Source: a virus
Reading direction: 5' to 3' (one strand)
DNA length: 52,665 nucleotides
IMG/VR virus record: IMGVR_UViG_3300018420_000025
Coordinates: 1-52,665 of that record
The notes beneath the pieces were generated by a model. The model worked only from the letters and a program-made list of their open reading frames with translations. It did no database searches and was not told the DNA's origin. A program made the position numbers and the translations under genes. Shown piece by piece: positions 42,976-50,607 of this stretch (position 1 is its first letter; each line of letters opens with the position of its first letter).

Positions 42976-45192
42976 TTATTCTTTGATTATTTGAGACATA
43001 TTTCCATTGTTTGAAAACTTAGAAATATGTATATTTAATTTTGGTTTTTCAATTTTAACGTTTGGCGCATACAAATGTCTATTACAAGCCATTATAGCTA
43101 ATCCACTACTTATCGTAGCATCAAACTTTGTTCTTTTATTTATGTCAAACTTAGCCCAATCGTTTAATAATTTATTAAAATAAAGATCTCCATAGCTTCC
43201 ATCTTGTTTCATACCTACGTGATCTTGTATATACATTTCAATAGCAGCTGCATGAGCTTGTTTTATATCTTCACTAGAGTTTGGTATACCACCTATTTCT
43301 TTTTCAGCAACAGATAACTTGTTCCAAACTTTATCTGGTCTGTTCATACTAAAACCTCTGTAGCCTCTACGTCTTAAATAGTATAATAATCTAGGTTTAT
43401 TATTTTCTGCTAGTATTGGCATACCATAAAATACTAATGCCATTAATACATCTTCAAAAAATATTTCAGCCGTAGGTGGTCTTGATAAGTATTCTAAAAA
43501 GAAGCTGTTAGCAGGAGCGTCCTCCATGCTGAACTTAGTTAGTCCGTGAAGTGCTCCTTTTGAACCTTCACCATCTACGGTCCCGGATATATCATATGAG
43601 TCACAACCAAAAGCGCCCATGTGTTCATTGCCAGGGTATTTAATACCGTTCTTAATTACCACTCTATTTTGTAGTTGTTGTTTAGGTGTCCAGCTAATTT
43701 TAAATCTACCTTTTGGATCTGGATAAAATATAACACTAGTATCTTTAATACCATTAACCCAAGCAAAGTTACCTTGTGTTACACCTAAGCTACTACTTAG
43801 TTCTTCATTGTAATCTATTTGTTCATATATTTTTACTAAGTTAAATATACTGTTTTTTGTTTCATCTCTAAATGCATGTTCTTCAGTACGTGGAAACTGG
43901 CGGTAAAATTCATTTAAAGCATCTTGATCATCTTTTAAACCATCAGCTTCATTTTGCCAGTTATCTATTACACCTACGTCTATTAGTTCACCGTCTGGGG
44001 CGAAGACATCTGTGTCAGGTGTAGTAAATACTGGAACTCCGTACTCATCAATAAATCCTTCGTAGTTCCATTCCATTGGGATAAACAAAGAGTATAAACC
44101 AGACTTTGTTTGGCCATTTCTATTTCTCTTAGTGACATCGGATGCGTTATATAGTTTTTTAAAATTGTCTCCACCTTTATCTAATGAGTTTGAAGTCGAG
44201 CCCATCATACATTTACCTACTATTCTACTACCTAATCGTAAACATGTTTTAGTTACTCGCCAGTTATTTAATATGTTATCAGGTCTTTCCCACTTACCGC
44301 TTTCATCGTGTACTAGCAAGTTTAACTTTTCACCGTCATAACTATTATCACCTGTGTTTTTCCAGTCAATAGTTGTATCTAAACCTTCTAAGTGTTCAAC
44401 TTGTTCGTTAGCTGTTATCTTTTTTCTCGTAAATTTACTGGCTGGTACTCTATACGCAAGCTCTGATTTTGGCCTGTCCATACCATCTTGTATTGGTTTA
44501 AAGAAAAACGGGTAGTTAATACTAATTGGTACTACTTTATCTGTAAACATTTTTTTAGCATCAGCACCTGTTTTAGATAATATACCAAATCTACTATCAC
44601 TCGCCAATGTAGCTAAATTAACTGTTTCAGCAGATGACATAAAGCTAAAACCGCTACGACGATTTTTAAGATAACACATACCATAACATCGTTTGTCTGC
44701 TTTACAAGCTTCCCAGAATATATAAAATAATCTATTAGCCTCTCTAAAGTCTGGCGCACCTACATCTATTTTACTCCATTGTAAATACATGTAGTGCGCG
44801 CCTGTTATGTATGTTGGCTTGTTGTTATTTATAAACCAAAAGCCTTCGTCTCTACGTTTAAACTCTTCGTCTATATAATCAAACCATTTGTCTTTTTGCT
44901 CTTCTGGATATGCTCTCCAGTCAAATATATTTTTAAGCCTTGATAATTCTTTTGGTTGTTCTTGTTTTACCCACTTATTTAGCTTATGTGCTTGCAATTG
45001 CACTGGTCGTTTTGGCAACGCAATTCGCAAATTTTGTATCTCAAGTATTTCACCGATTCTACCAGTTTTTGATATAACGATAATATCGTGTTCTTTATTA
45101 TATCCATATTTCCATTTTTTAGATTTATTAAGTCTACTAATTGTAGTTTTTTTTACAGGCTCTATAACCTTAACTAAACTTTGCTCGTACAT
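42976..45192 (-). CDS. Terminase large subunit
   Basis: 738 residues. ATPase and nuclease of the DNA-packaging motor. The Walker A-like motif KNRRSGFS is at 176-183, preceded by CYL and followed by FMSSAETVN. The Walker B and catalytic Glu are LLVHDE with Asp296-Glu297. The nuclease domain is marked by FGCDSYDISGT (Asp531 and Asp534) and a conserved C-terminal DATIS segment. The N-terminus has an extended 100-residue region (ISRLNKSKKWKYGYNKEHDI) not present in all terminases. It starts by a TAATG overlap with the gene before it and ends next to the portal. The motif set is complete. Confidence 0.93.
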   Translation of the reverse strand: MYEQSLVKVIEPVKKTTISRLNKSKKWKYGYNKEHDIIVISKTGRIGEILEIQNLRIALPKRPVQLQAHKLNKWVKQEQPKELSRLKNIFDWRAYPEEQKDKWFDYIDEEFKRRDEGFWFINNNKPTYITGAHYMYLQWSKIDVGAPDFREANRLFYIFWEACKADKRCYGMCYLKNRRSGFSFMSSAETVNLATLASDSRFGILSKTGADAKKMFTDKVVPISINYPFFFKPIQDGMDRPKSELAYRVPASKFTRKKITANEQVEHLEGLDTTIDWKNTGDNSYDGEKLNLLVHDESGKWERPDNILNNWRVTKTCLRLGSRIVGKCMMGSTSNSLDKGGDNFKKLYNASDVTKRNRNGQTKSGLYSLFIPMEWNYEGFIDEYGVPVFTTPDTDVFAPDGELIDVGVIDNWQNEADGLKDDQDALNEFYRQFPRTEEHAFRDETKNSIFNLVKIYEQIDYNEELSSSLGVTQGNFAWVNGIKDTSVIFYPDPKGRFKISWTPKQQLQNRVVIKNGIKYPGNEHMGAFGCDSYDISGTVDGEGSKGALHGLTKFSMEDAPANSFFLEYLSRPPTAEIFFEDVLMALVFYGMPILAENNKPRLLYYLRRRGYRGFSMNRPDKVWNKLSVAEKEIGGIPNSSEDIKQAHAAAIEMYIQDHVGMKQDGSYGDLYFNKLLNDWAKFDINKRTKFDATISSGLAIMACNRHLYAPNVKIEKPKLNIHISKFSNNGNMSQIIKE

Positions 45193-45470
45193 TACTTAGA
45201 TCTACCTTCTGCGAATCCTTTAAAGACTTTTTCCTTTCTCTCTTCAGGTGCTTTGCCCTCAAGCAAGTTTTCTTCTTCTTGTATTCTGTTAAGTATTTCA
45301 AACGCGTCAAATATAGCTAGTTTTTTAGTAGCTGCAGCGTTTTTTAGTCTATCAGCAGAAACATCATCTTCTGTATTAGTAATAATTTTTTCTCTAGCTA
45401 CATTGATAAGTTCTTCAACCGCTCTGTGCCCAGCTTGGATTATAAGTTTCTTCGTTTCCTTGATATTCAT
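45192..45470 (-). CDS. Small-terminase candidate
   Basis: 92 residues, helical and highly charged: MNIKETKKLIIQAGHRAVEE, SADRLKNAAATKKLAIFDAF, NRIQEEENLLEGKAPEERKE. It lies immediately upstream of the large terminase (TAATG overlap), the standard place of the small subunit that recognises DNA. The size is smaller than most small terminases and no helix-turn-helix is obvious, so the identification rests on position. It overlaps the preceding gene by 56 bases. Alternatively a packaging-regulatory or head-assembly protein. Confidence 0.45.
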   Translation of the reverse strand: MNIKETKKLIIQAGHRAVEELINVAREKIITNTEDDVSADRLKNAAATKKLAIFDAFEILNRIQEEENLLEGKAPEERKEKVFKGFAEGRSK

Positions 45471-46002
45471 ATTTAATTGTAATAAATTTAGATAAAACTC
45501 TATATAATTTTTGTCCGTCTATTACGAACTCATATTCGCTGTTAGGTCTAAAACCAACTAAATCACCTTTGTTAAAACCTTTATCAGCGTATTCTATTAC
45601 ACCCATTAATGGTTGTTCTTGATCAATGTTAAACTTATCAAAACTTTTTATTGGTTTTACAAAACAATAACCAGGCATTGGTTTCCACTGTTTATCGTAA
45701 TAAGCAAATATTTGATCTTGTGATATAATATAAGTATCTTTTTTAAAATAGTTTCTGCTATTTTTCTCTATACCTTTCATGTTGTGCCATCTGCGAAAAA
45801 CATTATGATGCACTATTATTTTGCTACCAGATTTTATATTGCTGTAGTTAATCAAAGGCATAGATATAACTTCTGCTTCACGGTTAATATACTGATGATT
45901 AAATATTTCAGTGTTAAGTATTAAATCTTTATCACCAACTTTTTTACTATTATTATATCTACCACCTTTTGGTTTTACAACGTAGTTGTAAACGCTTCTC
46001 AT
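45415..46002 (-). CDS. Tandem GroES-like (co-chaperonin fold) protein
   Basis: 195 residues that read as two copies of a GroES-type beta-barrel. First copy: NYVVKPKGG ... INREAEVISMP, IKSGSKIIVHHNVFRRW, DTYIISQDQIFAYYD. Second copy: GYCFVKPIKSFDK, MGVIEYADKGFNKGDLVGFR, FVIDGQKLYRVLSKFITIKY. The order V(I)VK - strand - GxVIxxP - KxGDxVxF - LYxVxxxxIxxxx is that of GroES and of the 85-residue phage GroES in this window. The mobile loop of the true GroES is not clearly kept. It lies between two unknown genes and the terminase set, so a chaperone role in capsid folding is a possibility, as for T4 gp31. Fold-level call, no alignment run. Confidence 0.65.
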   Translation of the reverse strand: MRSVYNYVVKPKGGRYNNSKKVGDKDLILNTEIFNHQYINREAEVISMPLINYSNIKSGSKIIVHHNVFRRWHNMKGIEKNSRNYFKKDTYIISQDQIFAYYDKQWKPMPGYCFVKPIKSFDKFNIDQEQPLMGVIEYADKGFNKGDLVGFRPNSEYEFVIDGQKLYRVLSKFITIKYEYQGNEETYNPSWAQSG

Positions 46003-46223
46003 TAGTACTCTAGATTATATTCTACAGACACAGCCATGTTTTTATTAAAGTCTTTCCAAGGTAATACATTTTTATTTTTTCTAATATAAATAGAATACTT
46101 ATCTTCTTCTTCTAATATATCACAAATAGTATGACCGCCGTAAACTTCTTGACCAACTGCATAGTGCATGGCGTCGTTTTTATAGTCTTTACCTATACTA
46201 ATCTTTCTTATCAGCTTCGCCAT
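46002..46223 (-). CDS. Small protein of unknown function, 73 residues
   Basis: Begins MAKLIRKISIGKDYKNDAMH and contains YGGHTICDILEEEDKYSIYI and VSVEYNLEY. Mixed alpha/beta without membrane segment, signal peptide or enzyme motif. Its TAA overlaps the ATG of the tandem GroES-like gene (TAATG) and it overlaps the end of the previous gene by 26 bases. It is in the packaging module, but I do not recognise it. Confidence 0.55.
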   Translation of the reverse strand: MAKLIRKISIGKDYKNDAMHYAVGQEVYGGHTICDILEEEDKYSIYIRKNKNVLPWKDFNKNMAVSVEYNLEY

Positions 46224-46494
46224 TTTCTGGATAGTTTATTGTTCCGTCTTCAATATTAATATCAAATGTACCATAATCTTTTTCAAACTCACTTTGTAAT
46301 ATAGTTATTTGATCGTTAATACCAGCTATGTTATGAAGAGCGTTGTGTTTTCTTGATTCCATAATACCAACTTCCATTTGAAGCTTGTTTACGCTACTTA
46401 TTAAACCTTGAACTTTTTTTAACTGCTCGTCAGTAATTTTTTCAGGTTTAACGCCTTTTAATTCTTTAATTTTTTTACTTGTGTTTTTTGCCAT
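46198..46494 (-). CDS. Small coiled-coil protein, 98 residues
   Basis: Helical with heptad-like spacing (QLKKVQGLISSVNKLQMEVG, NIAGINDQITILQSEFEKDY), an acidic C-terminus and Lys-rich start (MAKNTSKKIKELKGVKPEKI). No known domain. Coiled-coil proteins of this size are often assembly or scaffold accessories in phage late operons; that is the only hint. Its end overlaps the next gene by 26 bases. Confidence 0.55.
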   Translation of the reverse strand: MAKNTSKKIKELKGVKPEKITDEQLKKVQGLISSVNKLQMEVGIMESRKHNALHNIAGINDQITILQSEFEKDYGTFDINIEDGTINYPENGEADKKD

Positions 46495-46518
46495 TTTATT
46501 TAATTTAATTGTTAATAT

Positions 46519-47232
46519 TTATCCTACACTAACTAAGTAGTTATATAGCTCATTTCTTTCAGAAGTACTAAGCGAGTCGTTACAAACAACAACTTCATAC
46601 CAGTTAGATTTATTTGTAGGTTTACCCATACCGTTTAAACCTATCGCTGTAGACGTAGCTACATTTAAACTATCACCATCAGCAGCTGTACCAGCAACAT
46701 TATCTTTGTAGATGGCAAGATCACCATTAGAAGCTCTTTCAAACCCTACAACAAAATCTACACCAATTCCTATTTCGTTAATAGTAAAATCATGTCTAGT
46801 ACCTATTTTTATACGACCTTGAGTAGTGTTAAATAATTTTAAGAAATCACCACCAGTACCATCCATTAAATCATCAGAGCTAATTACATTTGTTCCACTA
46901 CCTCCTGCCCAGTTTATTTTAAAATAAATAGCAAAAGTTCCTAAAGACAAAGGAGAACTAAACACTATGTCATCGTCTACTGTTTGAAATAAAATTGTAC
47001 CATCACTTTGCAACTGTGGCATATCTGTAGCATCGTTTATTACTGTAGGTCGCGCGTTGTTTGAGCCTTTTTGATCAGCCCAACCAGTTACAGCGTTAGC
47101 GTCACCACCTACTTCGTCTACAGTGATACCAGTATTAAACTTATACCAATGTATTAGTTTACTACCAAGATTTGTTGGAGCCCAACCACCTGGGTATTGA
47201 TTAGCAGTTATACTATTACCTAAACCTAACAT
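46519..47232 (-). CDS. Lectin-like (LamG/concanavalin-fold) virion protein
   Basis: 237 residues. LIHWYKFNTGITVDEVGGDA, NAVTGWADQKGSNNARPT and LSLGTFAIYFKINWAGGSGT, with a further strand pattern FVVGFERASNGDLAIYKDNV and a final helix LSTSERNELYNYLVSVG, are typical of LamG-like jelly-roll domains that bind glycans. The protein has no signal peptide and is coupled to the preceding gene by a TAATG overlap. A virion decoration or fibre protein that recognises surface carbohydrates is the natural reading; not proven. Such proteins are frequent in marine phages. Confidence 0.7.
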   Translation of the reverse strand: MLGLGNSITANQYPGGWAPTNLGSKLIHWYKFNTGITVDEVGGDANAVTGWADQKGSNNARPTVINDATDMPQLQSDGTILFQTVDDDIVFSSPLSLGTFAIYFKINWAGGSGTNVISSDDLMDGTGGDFLKLFNTTQGRIKIGTRHDFTINEIGIGVDFVVGFERASNGDLAIYKDNVAGTAADGDSLNVATSTAIGLNGMGKPTNKSNWYEVVVCNDSLSTSERNELYNYLVSVG

Positions 47233-47567
47233 TATTCTCCAAAGTAACAGATTATACCATTATCGTTTGCAGCATTCATTGTTACTGAACTAAATCTACC
47301 ATATATTGTTACTCCTTTAGGAAAAGTAACACTAGTATCTATTACAACACTATTGTTAGCTGTGTTTGCGGTGGTTCCTGTACCAAAATAAGTATCAGCG
47401 CCGTAAACTTGTTCTGGTACTAAAGCAGATAATACTATGTCATCTAAAAATGTAATAGCTACTATAACTTTACCAGTTGGAGGTGTTAAAGCGCTAGATC
47501 CAGCTTGTAAGTGACCACTACCAAGTTGACCAAAGCCGTATGCTACTTCTGTTGAATTTTGTCCCAT
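47232..47567 (-). CDS. Small beta-rich virion-type protein
   Basis: 111 residues. SGHLQAGSSALTPPTGKVIV and AITFLDDIVLSALVPEQVYG open a chain of strands that ends in GVTIYGRFSSVTMNAANDNG and IICYFGE. I recall very similar small proteins (the G-I-I-C-Y-F-G ending in particular) in uncultured marine phages. Likely a capsid or fibre component. Coupled by TAATG on both sides. Confidence 0.6.
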   Translation of the reverse strand: MGQNSTEVAYGFGQLGSGHLQAGSSALTPPTGKVIVAITFLDDIVLSALVPEQVYGADTYFGTGTTANTANNSVVIDTSVTFPKGVTIYGRFSSVTMNAANDNGIICYFGE

Positions 47568-47953
47568 TATTTTTTTACTTTTTCTAGTGATCTACCGCCA
47601 AAATAAGCACCGATCACTGTTATTAATACTAATTGCAATAAGTCTGTCCATTTGTCTTGTACTTGAAATGTAATAACACCAGCATCGATAAATATTAATA
47701 ATACTGTTGCTACTACTAAAAATACTAAGACTAATGGTCTTATATTTTTACTTAACCATGAATCACTGTTCATGTCTAACTTCCATCTCTCTGTTACTTG
47801 CTTTTGCATCTCAGCTTCGTAACCCATAATCATATCTTTAATTTTTCTTTCAGCATCTAGTTTTTCTTCTGCAGATGTATGTAAGTTATCTATAACTCCA
47901 CCTACGTTTTTAACTAGCTCTGCTGTTCCTTTTGATAATAAATTTCCTATCAT
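47567..47953 (-). CDS. Holin-like membrane protein of the 3-TM type
   Basis: 128 residues. The N-terminal half is a charged amphipathic helix (AEEKLDAERKIKDMIMGYEA). Then WLSKNIRPLVLVFLVVATVL and LLQLVLITVIGAYFGGRSLEK give the signature of the 3TM holin family known from gene transfer agents and marine phages (W-x-S-K-x-I-R-P, then hydrophobic helices ending FGGRSxEK). Holins open the membrane so that an endolysin (here the M15 peptidase) can reach the peptidoglycan. It is coupled by TAATG to the following gene. The best lysis candidate in this window. Confidence 0.85.
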   Translation of the reverse strand: MIGNLLSKGTAELVKNVGGVIDNLHTSAEEKLDAERKIKDMIMGYEAEMQKQVTERWKLDMNSDSWLSKNIRPLVLVFLVVATVLLIFIDAGVITFQVQDKWTDLLQLVLITVIGAYFGGRSLEKVKK

Positions 47954-47963
47954 ATTTTAATTT

Positions 47964-48308
47964 TTAATATCCACCGCCGCCTCCACCAGAAGGTGTTGAA
48001 GCTGGAGGTGTGTATATTGGTTGTTGTACAGGTTGTGGTGTTTGCACAGGTTGAGCAACTGGTTGCGCAATAGGCTGTACTGGTTGTATTGGTTGTGCAG
48101 TTTGCATTGGTTGCATTATTTGCATGTCATCTTTTCTAACTACAAACACTTTTTGTAATTCAATGTGATTTTCACCTGACATCCATCCTTTTCTTCCATT
48201 AAAAAAATGAACGTGAGTTCCTTTTAATTTAAACTTTTCACCCCAACGCAGCGCTTCCCACTCAGCGCTAAATAAAGGTATTCCATCAATTTTAGTTAGT
48301 ATACCCAT
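47964..48308 (-). CDS. Small protein with Pro/Gln-repeat tail
   Basis: 114 residues. A compact start (MGILTKIDGIPLFSAEWEAL, GTHVHFFNGRKGWMSGENHI, ELQKVFVVRK) is followed by a low-complexity Q-P tail (QPIQPVQPIAQPVAQPVQTP) and a Gly run (SGGGGGGY). The tail is probably an extended, flexible arm. No known domain. The position among virion proteins before the holin suggests a structural accessory, but this is a weak inference. Confidence 0.55.
   Translation of the reverse strand: MGILTKIDGIPLFSAEWEALRWGEKFKLKGTHVHFFNGRKGWMSGENHIELQKVFVVRKDDMQIMQPMQTAQPIQPVQPIAQPVAQPVQTPQPVQQPIYTPPASTPSGGGGGGY
47985..48125 (-). repeat. Coding Pro/Gln repeat
   Basis: A repeat of triplet pairs for Gln-Pro with Met, Ile, Val and Thr variants makes up the 3' half of the 114-residue protein gene. 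On the plus strand it shows as recurring GGTTG and TGTGC blocks. Copy number could vary by slippage. Confidence 0.65.
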
Positions 48309-48318
48309 TTATTATTAT

Positions 48319-48747
48319 TTAAATATTACCATTACCACCATTTGCTTCTACTTCCCAAGGAAAATCATGATCACCGGCTTCTTTTGCAACACCGTCTACT
48401 ATAATCATATCTTTACCATTAATAGTTTTTCTTGGATAAGTAATACCGTTATATTTAACAAAGTCATCACCATAAGCTAGCTTACCTATTTTCATATCAG
48501 TAGCATGACGCATCTCATGATTTACAACTTGTTTTTCTTCTTGACTACCAGGCTCTATGTTTTGATTTATATATATACTACCATCCATGTTAGCCTCACC
48601 CATTATACCTTGTCCTAATGGTTTTCTAATAACAGGTGTACCAGGAACAGACGCATCACTACCAGCTTCTTGGCCAAAGCGCATTTTAGAAGTTATATTG
48701 CCACCGTGCATATACGGAGTTCTATTTTTACCTAGTTTAAATCCCAT
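48319..48747 (-). CDS. HEXXH metallopeptidase-like protein
   Basis: 142 residues. VVNHEMRHATDMKIGKLAYG holds HEMRH (77-81), the HEXXH zinc motif, with a plausible third ligand in the acidic C-terminal region (HDFPWEVEANGG, Glu132 or Glu134). The N-terminal part is short (GQGIMGEANMDGSIYINQN). The pattern fits a small zincin, perhaps of the kind that acts on host or phage proteins at the particle surface. There is no signal peptide. It overlaps the next gene as TAATG. Another zincin-type motif occurs in the giant ejection protein. Substrate unknown. Confidence 0.75.
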   Translation of the reverse strand: MGFKLGKNRTPYMHGGNITSKMRFGQEAGSDASVPGTPVIRKPLGQGIMGEANMDGSIYINQNIEPGSQEEKQVVNHEMRHATDMKIGKLAYGDDFVKYNGITYPRKTINGKDMIIVDGVAKEAGDHDFPWEVEANGGNGNI

Positions 48748-49187
48748 TATCTATCTTTATCTTTTATCATATCATCTATAGCTTTATTATAAACTTTATC
48801 TGTATATGATTTGTTATTAAAAAATATACTACGTTCAGATGTAGGCATATCTTCTTCACCTAAAAGTATTCTGTATATTCTACTTATCATTTGACTACAT
48901 TTAAAAGAAACTTTAAATACAGAGTATTTTATAGTTGTTCTATTTCTATGTCTCCATACTTCTATCCAACCATCTCTTCGTAATCTCTCCCAACGGTTTT
49001 TGTCCCATGAATATGTGTAAGTACCGTCTAAAAACTCTTGTCGTGTAAATCTTTTTTTACAATCTAAATAAATTAATAATTCTAAATCTGCATCTGTTAA
49101 CCCGTAAGTTTTACAGACCCACTTTCTTGTGAGCCTGTAATACTTAAGGATATTCATGTCACGCAGATCTTGCGCGGTTAATCGCAT
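48747..49187 (-). CDS. Winged-helix-like DNA-binding protein
   Basis: 146 residues, basic. ILKYYRLTRKWVCKTYGLTD, ADLELLIYLDCKKRFTRQEF and NRWERLRRDGWIEVWRHRNR with TTIKYSVFKVSF look like a MarR-type winged helix: two helices, a recognition helix (RRDGWIEVWR region), and the beta wing. The C-terminus is helical (YTDKVYNKAIDDMIKDKDR). Such proteins often control late transcription or DNA delivery. It sits inside a block of virion proteins, which is a slightly unusual place for a regulator. No sequence-specific target can be read. Confidence 0.65.
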   Translation of the reverse strand: MRLTAQDLRDMNILKYYRLTRKWVCKTYGLTDADLELLIYLDCKKRFTRQEFLDGTYTYSWDKNRWERLRRDGWIEVWRHRNRTTIKYSVFKVSFKCSQMISRIYRILLGEEDMPTSERSIFFNNKSYTDKVYNKAIDDMIKDKDR

Positions 49188-49190
49188 TTA

Positions 49191-49841
49191 CTAGTAACTA
49201 GATTCTGGTGTATATATTAAACCATCAATACCAAGACCATTGAGCTCTTTAGCTAGTCTTGTTTGTCCACCGTGACCATCAATAACAGTTACGATTCCAC
49301 CATGTTTATTTCCGTTAACAATAGCGTTAATACCATTAACAATATCTTGGTATTTAGCGTTGTCATGGTTAATTGCAACCACGTCATCTGTGCCATCATT
49401 TTTAAGAGATTTAAATCTTAAAGTAGTTTGTCCAGTTGCTGTAGCTTCTATACCTATTAAACTACTAGCAGGGTACATAAAGCTAGTTTCAAGACCTTGT
49501 TGAAAAGTAATAACTACTTTATCATCGTCTTCAAGAGTATAACCACTATCAGCATCTTCAGTAGAGTTATTTAAAGTAATAACGCTGTTAGAAGTTGTTT
49601 TAACCGCTCCGTTAGCTATTGACAATGTAAGCTCGCCACCAGCACCTGGATGTGAGTATGCTGAACCAATGTTAGAGTTAGCAGCGTCTTTTGGTATAAC
49701 TACTAAACTAGCTACCTCTGTAATACTGTCAATATCATCTCCACCTAATCCAGTTATAGTATTAAGTGCTTGTCCTACACCATCATTTTCACTAGTGAAA
49801 GTTGCTGGTCTAAATTTTCTAAAATATAAATAAGTTTCCAT
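49191..49841 (-). CDS. Beta-rich structural protein, largest of three paralogues
   Basis: 216 residues. The second half matches the protein at 49843-50202: FMYPASSLIGIEATATGQTT against MFPRSRFLGAVSTNVTTLEF, YQDIVNGINAIVNGNKHGGI against CDKFAELANGNRNNTNNFTV, and a closing GI...I strand. The first half carries extra strands (LVVIPKDAANSNIGSAYSHP) that may be another copy. This suggests a family that has been duplicated and, here, lengthened. Probable virion component (capsid or fibre decoration). Not recognised by name. Confidence 0.6.
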   Translation of the reverse strand: METYLYFRKFRPATFTSENDGVGQALNTITGLGGDDIDSITEVASLVVIPKDAANSNIGSAYSHPGAGGELTLSIANGAVKTTSNSVITLNNSTEDADSGYTLEDDDKVVITFQQGLETSFMYPASSLIGIEATATGQTTLRFKSLKNDGTDDVVAINHDNAKYQDIVNGINAIVNGNKHGGIVTVIDGHGGQTRLAKELNGLGIDGLIYTPESSY

Positions 49842-49842
49842 A

Positions 49843-50202
49843 TTATCCTGTTGTTATTGTCATTGCAGATATTTCAGATATACCAGTAGCACTTATTGCT
49901 CCTTCGTTAGAAGGTAAGTCACCGTTTAAATCTTTAATAACTGTAAAGTTGTTAGTATTATTTCTATTTCCGTTAGCTAGTTCAGCAAATTTATCACAAA
50001 CTGTTTTATGTTCACCGCTTGTAATAGTGCAAGAAACATCATCGTTTCCTGGTCCAGCGCCTTCTCTATCTTCGAAAAAGAATTCTAATGTTGTTACGTT
50101 TGTAGATACAGCCCCTAAGAATCTAGATCTTGGGAACATTATAGCATCTTTATCCGCGTCGTTATCTCCGTCTTTTGCGAAGAATAAATAATTTTCTGCC
50201 AT
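49843..50202 (-). CDS. Beta-rich structural protein, paralogue
   Basis: 119 residues: AIMFPRSRFLGAVSTNVTTL, EFFFEDREGAGPGNDDVSCT, VCDKFAELANGNRNNTNNFT and ATGISEISAMTITTG. The order strand - loop - Phe-rich strand - acidic loop - F..LANG helix - closing strand is shared with the neighbours on both sides. No signal peptide. Probable virion protein expressed in the late block right after groES. Confidence 0.6.
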   Translation of the reverse strand: MAENYLFFAKDGDNDADKDAIMFPRSRFLGAVSTNVTTLEFFFEDREGAGPGNDDVSCTITSGEHKTVCDKFAELANGNRNNTNNFTVIKDLNGDLPSNEGAISATGISEISAMTITTG

Positions 50203-50214
50203 TGTAATAATTTT

Positions 50215-50538
50215 TTATAGAGTAACAGCTTGAACGCCTGTTATATCTGGGTGAATATACTTGCCATCTACATCATCTGCTATTTCTACAACAGAACCAT
50301 GTCTTGGATGACCTCCTAATGAGTTTGCCAAAGCTTGAAAAACTCTTTTTTGCTCAACGCCTGCAGCTCCATCTGTAACGTTTAATGTAACTAAAGAAGT
50401 TCCAGTTGCAGCTCCATTTGTTTTTTCAAAATCTAATGTAATCTGACCAGCAGCTTGTACAATTGCTCCTCTAAATTTATCAGGGTTAATTGTTAAACCA
50501 GCTGTAACAGAATCCACAAATTTTACCATTGTTGCCAT
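50215..50538 (-). CDS. Beta-rich structural protein, paralogue next to groES
   Basis: 107 residues: LTINPDKFRGAIVQAAGQIT, LDFEKTNGAATGTSLVTLNV, EQKRVFQALANSLGGHPRHG, SVVEIADDVDGKYIHPDITG and VQAVTL. The pattern (P-x-x-F/L-x-GA, then DFE or FFED, then VFQALAN or KFAELAN, then a strand ending TG..A) equals that of the next two genes. Its start follows a 69-base A/T-rich gap that holds no other gene and could contain a promoter, although I cannot identify one. Likely virion protein. Confidence 0.6.
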   Translation of the reverse strand: MATMVKFVDSVTAGLTINPDKFRGAIVQAAGQITLDFEKTNGAATGTSLVTLNVTDGAAGVEQKRVFQALANSLGGHPRHGSVVEIADDVDGKYIHPDITGVQAVTL

Positions 50539-50607
50539 AATTTGTTTTTTTTAATTAATAATTTGTTTTATGTTTTAAGTTTTAGGTTTTTGGATTATGG
50601 TTTAGGC

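Noticed and set aside
50539-50607. Possible promoter in the A/T-rich gap between groES and the next gene
   Set aside because: I could not find a convincing Bacteroidota-type promoter (TAnnTTTG with an upstream TTG) in it; the gap is too AT-rich to make a call.
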